NCBI GenBank assembly: GCA_036674765.1
Contig: JARVKI010000004.1
Coordinates: 806,001 to 870,000, forward strand
DNA from: Seiridium cupressi
Taxonomy: Eukaryota > Ascomycota > Sordariomycetes > Amphisphaeriales > Sporocadaceae
Length of the DNA: 64,000 nt
Direction of reading: 5' to 3'
Made by a program: the position numbers and the translations under genes. Within the stretch, counting starts at the first letter, position 1. The number at the start of each line of letters is the position of its first letter. Below are positions 56,374-64,000 of this stretch, piece after piece. The notes under the pieces are model-generated. The model was not told the DNA's origin and did not search any database. It worked only from the letters and a program-made list of their open reading frames with translations.

Positions 56374-59300
56374 ATGTTCAACCTCTCGAATTTGGTGCAA
56401 AAGGCCCAGTCGGCTGCCCAGCAGCTGATTGACCCCATGTCAGGTTTGAACCTGACCAACTCCGACAGGAATCCCGCCAAGGCTACTCTGTTCCAGCACC
56501 AGTTCCGCCTTCCAAGCACTCAGACGCCATTGTACGAGATCCCCGCCGAGTTGACTATCCCCCCTTCCAACTCGAACGTTACCCAGGGCGAGAAAGACCG
56601 CGAGAGAGGCTGGCACTACGTTGGAAAGCTCCATCTTTCCGAGGCTTATATATGCTTCTCCACCACACCCACCAGCTTTGTCAGCTCTGCCACCACCTCT
56701 TCCTCGTCAGCCTTCACCGGGCAGACACACGGCGGCGGTCCTAGTGGCAATGGCTTCACCTTCCCGCTCTGTGCCATCAGGCGCGTTGAGCGACTGAATA
56801 GCCAAAGCTTCCAGGTAAGCATACGCTCTGATCCAACGCCAATTGCCCTTCCGAGCTAACTTTGTCCAAGTTTGCTCTTGCTATCACGACCTGGAATGGC
56901 ATTACACAAGACGAAGCGAAGGACAAGGATAAGAGCCAACTCAAGGAACAGCGTATCACCATACAACTCGCCGGCAGTCGCCATGCCTGCGAGAGATTCT
57001 GCGATGGGCTCAAGAAGGGCTTGAGGGGGGCAGTTGGAAACGTCGGCAAGTTGAAGAAGGTGGTGACGGAGTGCTATTCCGAATACCTCCTGCGGCCTGA
57101 AGATAAGAAGAACGCCAACCCACCGGATGCCGGCCTGGGTATGGTGTTTCGCTATCCAGGTGACCCCAAAAAGCTCCGGGATCGGGCCAAGATGAGGTTG
57201 TGGGCCGAGTATCTTCGTGACAACGGCCGCAATGCTACGCTGATCCGCCAACCGACATTCCATAAGCTAATCCGTGTCGGCTTACCGAATCGAATGCGAG
57301 GAGAAATGTGGGAGTTGACATCAGGATCATTGTACCTCAGACTTGAAACACCCACCCTGTACACAGATACGCTGTCCAAGTTCTCTGGCAAAGAGTCTCT
57401 TGCTATTGACGAGATCGAGAAGGACTTGAATCGCAGTCTACCGGAATATCCTGGCTTCCAGTCGGAAGACGGCATCGGCAGGCTCCGCCGTGTTCTCACT
57501 GCCTACAGCTGGATCAATCCCGACGTCGGTTACTGCCAGGCCATGAACATTGTAGTAGCAGCGCTACTGATCTACATGTCGGAAGCCCAGGCCTTCTTCC
57601 TGCTCTCTGCCCTGTGCGACAGGCTCGTCCCAGGATATTACTCCACCACCATGTATGGGACTCTGCTCGATCAGAAAGTTTTCGAATCCCTGGTTGAGAA
57701 GACCATGCCAATCCTCTGGGAGCACCTCGTCAAAAGCGATGTCCAGCTCTCGGTGGTATCTCTCCCTTGGTTCCTCTCTCTCTATATAAACTCCATGCCT
57801 CTAGTCTTCGCTTTTAGAGTGCTCGATGTCTTTTTCGTCGAAGGACCCAAGGTTTTATTCCAAGTCGGTTTGGCCATACTCAGGATCAACGGTGAGGAGC
57901 TTTTGGACGCTACGGACGACGGCGCTTTCATTTCTGTATTGAAGGGATACTTCTCCCGGCTAGATGAGTCGGCACACCCCAAGTCAGAGAACCCGAAATT
58001 ACGAGCGATCAATCGATTTCAAGAGCTCATGGTTGTCGCGTTTAAAGAGTTTTCTGGAATTACGCATAGCAGCATCCAAGACCTGCGGCTGAAGAACAAG
58101 GATGCCGTTCTCAATAATATTGAGAACTTCGCCAAACGAACAGCCATCCGTAACCTTGGCCCGGATAGCAAGCTCCTCAGTCCAGATGAGCTAGGCACAC
58201 TTTACGACAGATTTTACGGCGTACTCTACGAAAGGCAACAGCGCGATCATGTTATGCAAGAAGAACAATTGCGCCGGGCCAAGGCCAGCAAAACAAGGGC
58301 TACGTCAGCTTTCGCCGAACATCAGGATCATGGTGTTGAAAAGGGTCGTGTCGGACTTGGTCCAAGTACCAGTCTTATGGACTATGATGCATTCAGAGAA
58401 TTCCTTGCCGCCATGTCTAAATGGGCCATCTCGGATTCCCCCAAAACACCTACGCGGGATCAGTTCCAGGAGAAAGATTCGAGTGTGTATTTCGGAGGTT
58501 TTAGGAAATCGGGCGGCAATCTGCTATCCCCCTGGGGCGGCGGGCCAGAGCCCGCTGACCATGAATTCATGCAAAGGTTATTCAGACGCTGGGATGTAGA
58601 TTCGAGCTCTTCCCTGACTCTGCAAAATGTGGTCACTGGCCTAGCTCAGATCAAAGGCAAGCGGGACATCATGGGCACTATCACATACTTTTTCGAACTC
58701 TACGACGACGATGGAGATGGCAAGGTAGATCGCGAGGGCATTCTTCGCATATCCGAGGCCCTATTATTCTTATCTCGTCGTGGACTAGAAGGCACACTCA
58801 GTGCTTCGAACTCTAGCCCAGCCTTGAGTACACTGGCGGAAGCTAATGGCCCGGGAAGCCCACCAATTGGAGGCAGCGTGAATGAGCGATTCCTCGGCAG
58901 CGTCAGTGCTTTCATTCGAAGATGCTTCGAGTACGCTGATCCGGACCATCCCATCAATCAAGATGACTCTACCAAGAAACCCGCCGAGCAAGATGAGCCA
59001 GCTTTTGCAGATAGCCAGGCAGTCGACGAGAACGCCTTTGCCATCGGTGACGAGGATGACGACGACGAGGATGATGATCTTTTAGCTTTCGATGGTCCGG
59101 ATGCAGGTACCGAATCATCGAAGAAAAAGCCCTCTCTCCCGTCACGACCCCCGGCTGTAGGGAAGCCCACAGCGGACGGTGAACTCAAGCGGTCTGTCTC
59201 GAAAGCACAATCAGAAAAGGCGAATGCGGCGCTAGACCCGTCAAATCCACTATACATGACACTACCCACGTTCCGTATGGTTGTACTTGCAGACGAGCTA

Positions 59301-59816
59301 CTAGAGCAATTCTTTGAGTCATCATTTCCCACCTCGATACATATCATCGATGGCCTGCCCGCTTCGGCTTTACCATCTTCGGCATTAACTACATTCTCTA
59401 GCTTCAGCCGCGCGACCGCGCCAGCATTGCCAATATCGCAGCCTGGTGCTGGGGGACCGGCCCGCAGTCTCCGAGGTGTTCTGGACAATATAGTTACAGA
59501 TGCATCACGTGTGGCGGCTGAAGTCCGCCGCCGCATGGAGGACGCTCAGCGTGAATTGGAGAAGAACGCTCTGCCGGGGCAGAGGGACGACGACGAAGAA
59601 GACGAAGATGATCTACAAGGTGCCAGATCTGCCGTGGCGGACCCGGAGCGACGGAGCGTGCGGTCAACGGACAGGGATCTACTGGACGGGGCGGACGCGG
59701 AAGCCGGAGGGGCGAAGGGTCAAGAAGGCTCTAGCCAGACACTAATTGATACCGGGGAACCGACAGCAGGTCAGTCGCGTGCCGCAACACAGACAACGGT
59801 AGAGTTTGAAGGTTAG
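56374..59816 (+). CDS. gyp2: Gyp2/Mdr1-like Rab GTPase-activating protein (GRAM, TBC, EF-hand)
   Basis: Two exons, 56374-56814 and 56871-59816 (1128 aa). It activates GTP hydrolysis by Rab/Ypt proteins in membrane trafficking. The N-terminal part (about residues 60-190) matches a GRAM domain, which binds membranes. The TBC domain runs from about 281 to 490: IRVGLPNRMRGEMWELTSGS, arginine finger IEKDLNR (about 328-334) and glutamine finger YCQAMN (about 368). Both catalytic fingers are present, so it should be active. An EF-hand loop, DDDGDGKVDREG, lies near residue 760, with a weaker one near 722 (DVDSSSSLTLQN). This order matches yeast Gyp2 and animal TBC1D8/9. The C terminus is disordered with an acidic run near 874. 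The frame is open upstream of the ATG, but only with a TTG codon. Confidence 0.93.
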
Positions 59817-60735
59817 AGCACTCTTGTATTGTCAACTGTAGATCAAGGGAGTGGAGTTTGGCATCGGGCTTGGACTGGACCTGGCCAGAGATGGGGGGTT
59901 TCCTTTTTTGCTTCGCGTGCCAAGGGTGTATTTACGACTGCGCTAGAGCAGCAAGGAATTCGATACGATTGGACTGAATGAACTACTTCCACCAGTTCCC
60001 TTTTTTGGCCGTGGCTGAGACATCCTCGAGGGTCGAAGAATCTCAGGAAATAAGATTTTGAATATGTGGTGAGTGGATCCAGGCAATTGAAATCTTCTTG
60101 TTAATTTCGTCCAGATTTCGCCGCGGAGATGAGGTGGCCGTATCCATGGCTCACTCTAGCTTTTTGGGTATACACGATGGTCGGAATTCCTACGCCGGAT
60201 ACTCGGGTGCTGTCCTATTTCAGTTACGACAATTGGCTGCCTCAGACGTATTGTTTCCTCGTGAAGCAGTTCGGAACCACGATGCACTTGGTTTCGCTGG
60301 CAGAACTAGCGGTTCTCGCATTCTTGGCCGATCGACTTCTCATTTATCTACAGCGCTTCATTTCGATCTTCACTGCCATTCCAAGGGGCCGCTGTGGTAA
60401 GCCCCTTCCAAGATGTGAGTCAAGGCCGGGCAAGTCTCGTGCCTCTTCGACCCTGTCGGACATTCCTCAATTGCCTCTCATGATCACTCGCCCCTCCCTT
60501 ATACCAGTTCCATCTTCAAATACTGCCGTGCCTCATCAAACCCAGAGCCTTGTGGTGTCCATTTCACCCGATATGCCACTCAACTTTTTCTCGTTGGCCA
60601 CACTCATTTGAATTCTATACACGCTCTTGGGGATATTACTGTCTTTTTTTTTCTCTAGCTGTTGGGTAGATACATCGCAACATCGGCTTCGAATCCGTGC
60701 TGTGCCATTGCGCCAAGCGCTCGCTGCTTCCCAGC
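59817..60735. other. Intergenic, 919 bp, with a candidate small gene
   Basis: It holds the Gyp2-like 3' end and the leader of the WSC gene, including a run of T residues at 60643-60652 just before CTCTAG. The small candidate at 60129 is listed separately. Confidence 0.4.
60129..60611 (+). CDS. Candidate small hydrophobic protein
   Basis: A 160-codon frame starts MRWPYPWLTLAFWVYTM and has two hydrophobic segments within the first 90 residues (about 5-20, and 52-83 with SLAELAVLAFLADRLLIYL). The rest is Ser/Pro-rich and looks non-globular. A donor-like GTAAGC at 60397 and a strong pyrimidine tract with CTCTAG at 60652-60658 would instead splice to a stop after IPRGRCAVG (92 aa). Either way it would be a short membrane protein. 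No family is recognised; it could also be leader sequence of the WSC gene. Confidence 0.3.
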   Translation: MRWPYPWLTLAFWVYTMVGIPTPDTRVLSYFSYDNWLPQTYCFLVKQFGTTMHLVSLAELAVLAFLADRLLIYLQRFISIFTAIPRGRCGKPLPRCESRPGKSRASSTLSDIPQLPLMITRPSLIPVPSSNTAVPHQTQSLVVSISPDMPLNFFSLATLI

Positions 60736-63700
60736 ATGGTTTCCACGTTCACCATGAGGGCCGTGGTCCTCATCGGACTATTGACTTTCATAGCCCGCGT
60801 GAAAGCTCAGGGATACCTCTACGAAGATACAACATCTTACTGTAGTGGGGCGGGTTTCCAGTACCTTGGTTGTTACCAAGTATCGACTAGCAGCCAAGAC
60901 CCTTTCGGCTACACACCTGGCGTTCCTCTCGACATCAACGGCAATGGAGACCCGTCAACTTCATACATACAATACGACAACAACGACTATACCAACGCTA
61001 CCGTAAACTCCTACTTCTGCTCAGGGTTCTGTCGTCATCATGGATTCCGCTACACCGGCTTGTACAATGGTGGCTGCAGATGCGGCTCAACGATTTCCAG
61101 CTTTACACTTGCAACATCTGAAGCTTCTTGTAACAACCAATGTACTGGCGACCGCAAGGAACAATGCGGCACTGCGAATTACGCACGGATATTCGCAGAC
61201 TTGTCTTACAAAAAAGAGACCGACCTTGGGACCATCAGCAATGTGCAGACTGGTTATCAGAAACTTGGCTGCTTTTATGGCCCCGGCGGTGGTCCCAACA
61301 TGCCTGGACCAACTCTGTTCCAGTCGACTGCAACTACTGCCGACACCTGTTTTACTACATGCGCGACTCTCAGACTTCCTTTAGCTCGAGTAGTGCGCTA
61401 CAGCAGTAGCTCGTACGCCCTTCTGTATTATTGCGCAGCTTGAGGCGAATACTGACATGTCCGCAGGTACAAATGCTACTGCGGTGCAGACTTTGGCTTC
61501 AAACAACGAGCATACGACGATACCGCTGATAGCTTGTGCCAAGTGAAATGTTCTGATGGAACAACGTAAGCTTGCACGTCGAGAGACCACCACGAGTGAC
61601 CATATTGACTTGTGTCTAGTGGCTGCACCGGCCAAGATTGCTGCGGCAATGGTAACAATAACGTAGCTCCGATCTACGTCAATCCCGACCTGTTGGGCTG
61701 TTACGTTCCGCGAATTCCAGGAGTGGTTCCTACTGCGGTAGATGCTATTCCGGCGACTGCCTACACTTGTTTCCCGACACCGGCATTTATAGATGGAAGA
61801 AACAAGCAAACCGTTGACTACGCTTCACCTACACTCTCACGGTCCGCATCGCTGGTAGCCACAGCAACCCCAGCCGCGGGCATTGTGTATAGTCCCTATG
61901 GATGTTTCAACGGCCATGACAGCAGTGGCAACGCTCTTCCTTCGCTGGTTGTTGGTCAAAGTACCGTCCCTGCCGCGTCTTTGCCGACTGCCGATGCGAA
62001 CACTTGTATCAAGTACTGCTACAGCCAGGGTAAAAACTACGTCGTCCTTCGCAGTTCTGATACCGCCAGTAGCTCCAACCCCTCCACATGTATTTGTGGA
62101 ACCGGACTTGCTGCTGCCCTTGGAAATCAGGAGACCATGGGCTCGTGCAATCGGCCATGCAGCGGTAACGACAACGTTTTGTGTGGCTGGGAAGGTACCG
62201 ATGGTGGTCTCATCTATATCAACCAAGCCGAAGCAGCAGTGTTTTCTCAGGGCCCATGGTACACACAGTATACGAGCACATGGGCCTTGACTCCTACGTA
62301 TAGTTGCACGCCTACTACAGGTACGTCTAGGATCTATTCCCCTCGGCAAGGATTTCATCTCAGGTCATAGCTTCTGATCTCATCCTTTTCTATTCTTTTT
62401 CACTTCTATCTTTCTTCCTTCCTGTTCGACTTTCCCCCTTTCGAAATCTGTAGTGTTCTAGTTTGTGGTGAAGCATGGAGAGCGGGTTGCGGGTTTTCTG
62501 GTCTATTCTCCCAATCATCATTGGCTAATTTGTTTCGATAGGTACAACTACCACGACATCAACATCGACATTGACGACAACCACGTGTAATTATTACACA
62601 GATGAAATCTCCATCACTGAGACGCACTAACAGTTGAATAGCTACCTCAACTTCAACTTCGACTAGCACTTCGAGCACAGTGACTGCAACGTCAACATCG
62701 ACTAGCAGCTCGACGACAGAGACTTCAACTAGCACATCGACGACTGGAACCTCAACTTCGACCGACACTTCGAGTTTGACAACATCGACCTCGACAGACA
62801 CTTCGACCTCGACAGACACTTCGACTGAGACTGAGACGACTTCGACTGAGACTGAGACGACTTCGGCCTCGACAGACACTTCGACCTCGACTGAGACGAC
62901 TTCGACTGAGACGACTTCGACCTCGACAGACACTTCGACCTCGACTGAGACGACTTCGACTGAGACGACTTCGACTTCGACAGACACTTCGACTTCGACT
63001 GAGACGACTTCGACTGAGACTGAGACGACTTCGACTGAGACGGCTTCAACTGAGACGACCTCAACGTCGACTGATACCTCAACGTCGACTGATACCTCAA
63101 CGTCGACTGGTACCTCAGCGTCGAGTGAAATGTCAACTTCGATTTCAATTTCAACTGGCACAACTTCGACAGATGACTCAAGTTCTTCGACAAGCACTTT
63201 AAGCTCGACGGACACTTCAACTTCGACGAGCACTCCGAGTTTTACAACTGGTACCTCAAGTTCAACAGGCACCTCAACTTTGACGGTAAGTAGCTTTCGG
63301 TGCTATTCCATGCTCTTTGTAACCTGCCTCACGGGCGGACACCGAATGGGTTAGAGGAGAGGGTTTTGCGCTTGAAACAGGACCTTTAACTGCCGATCAT
63401 TTGCCAAGCATCTTGAGAGAAGGACTTGCTGACCCGTGTTGCAGGGCACCTCAATTTCGACAGGGACTTCAAGCTCGACGGCGGCCACTTCGACTTCGGC
63501 AGATAGCTCAACTTCAACAGGCACATCGACTTCGATAAGCATTCCAATGGACGCAACTACAGGTAGCTCAAGCTCCACAACAGGCGCTTCGACGGACACC
63601 ACGACTGGCACTTCGAGCTCTGAGACAGGCATCGCGAGCTCGACAACGGGTCCCTTAAGCTCGACCACAAATCCCTCAAGCTCAACAGGGGGCTCAAGTT

Positions 63701-64000
63701 CGACAGCCGCTCTAACGGGCACAACGACGGGCACTCTAAACTCAGCAACGGAAACAAGCTCTGCGATCATCGATACCAGCTTGCTAACGTCAGATTTGAC
63801 GTTCGACACGTCTACTGCGAGTGGAGCGTCCACGTCCACATCGTCAAATTCCGTATCACTAGATACTTCCGCAGTCGAATCGACCAGGACCTCGACTAAC
63901 CCATCTTCGGACACAAGCATGGTGACAACCAACTCTGTAATTAGCCCTACCACCACCGGTTCGACCCCGAGCAATGCTGAAACCCCCGCGACGAGTTCGA
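60736..64000 (+). CDS. WSC-domain, Ser/Thr-rich mucin-like cell-surface protein (3' end beyond window)
   Basis: Exons: 60736-61412, 61467-61565, 61620-62320, 62542-62586, 62642-63285 and 63445 onward (at least 907 aa, incomplete). The start MVSTFTMRAVVLIGLLTF gives a signal peptide ending near VKAQ. Three cysteine-rich WSC-type modules follow: GFQYLGCYQVS, YQKLGCFYGPGGG (rebuilt across two introns, ending SSYKCYCGADFGF) and YSPYGCFNGHD. WSC modules bind glycans; Wsc1-type sensors report cell-wall stress. From residue about 492 the chain is almost only Ser and Thr, with acidic residues in the repeats, expected to be heavily O-mannosylated. Whether it ends in a membrane segment, a GPI signal or neither lies outside the window, so sensor, adhesin and secreted mucin all remain possible. 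Confidence 0.85.
62860..63021 (+). repeat. 54-bp tandem repeat in the Ser/Thr stalk, 3 copies
   Basis: Three in-frame copies start at 62860, 62914 and 62968, each encoding 18 residues of the pattern TSTSTDTSTSTETTSTE. Copies differ by a few bases (GCC, ACC or ACT at the third codon). Such arrays often change copy number. The array also produces a long Val/Glu-rich frame on the opposite strand, which is a composition artefact. Confidence 0.85.

Noticed and set aside
62559..63272. Long minus-strand frame (237 codons) rich in Val and Glu
   Set aside because: It is the reverse complement of the Ser/Thr repeats of the WSC protein; the open frame follows from the repeated TCN/ACN/GAG codons.

Overview
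This window is nuclear DNA of a filamentous ascomycete (Pezizomycotina). The gene families point to Sordariomycetes, but that placement is inference. The evidence is split genes with 49-262 nt introns, GT-AG boundaries, CTAAC/CTGAC-type branch sites close to the 3' splice site, pyrimidine-rich leaders, and fungal families (Rad9, Med10, GH92, Gyp2-type TBC, INP54-type phosphatase, WSC mucin, Rua1/Meu26 C-terminal domain). I saw no bacterial operons, CRISPR array, rRNA, intact tRNA or autonomous transposon. All exon models were built by hand from splice signals, frame closure and family alignment from memory; none is backed by transcript data.

Layout. 0-5.4 kb: rad9 (-), an F-box/LRR protein (+) and a proline-rich conserved protein (+). 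5.4-10.4 kb: gene-poor. 10.4-12.5 kb: a Rua1/Meu26-type regulator with a spliced leader. 15.1-17.9 kb: a secreted GH92 alpha-mannosidase (-). 17.9-23.9 kb: gene-poor, with one weak two-exon candidate and a patch of decayed coding sequence. 23.9-26.4 kb: a PHD-finger protein. 27.1-28.4 kb: a 3-isopropylmalate dehydrogenase with a 21-nt micro-exon. 28.4-33.7 kb: gene-poor, with a 38-bp perfect palindrome, a small two-exon gene and a possible fragment. 33.8-35.6 kb: a PAM2-motif protein (+) and Mediator subunit 10 (-). 36.8-41.4 kb: an accessory-looking patch holding a BCS1-like AAA ATPase, an orphan protein and a PaxU/TMEM53-like hydrolase. 41.4-45.7 kb: gene-poor. 45.7-47.4 kb: casein kinase 1. 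49.5-51.0 kb: a tail-anchored phosphoinositide 5-phosphatase. 52.9-54.2 kb: a PKA-type catalytic subunit (-). 56.4-59.8 kb: a Gyp2-like Rab GAP. 60.7 kb to the end: a mucin-like WSC protein that runs off the window.

The genes do not form one cluster or pathway. Most are housekeeping or signalling genes (DNA-damage checkpoint, transcription, CK1 and PKA signalling, lipid and Rab trafficking) separated by long intergenic stretches. The accessory content is the 36.8-41.4 kb patch, the WSC mucin and the decayed zones. I did not find a convincing new multi-gene system. The most useful leads are the PAM2-bearing small protein with two in-frame splice acceptors, the palindrome next to a tRNA A-box-like sequence, the intron-retention switch at the CK1 C terminus, the GC-AG intron in the PHD gene, and the divergent IPMDH with no Leu3 site upstream.
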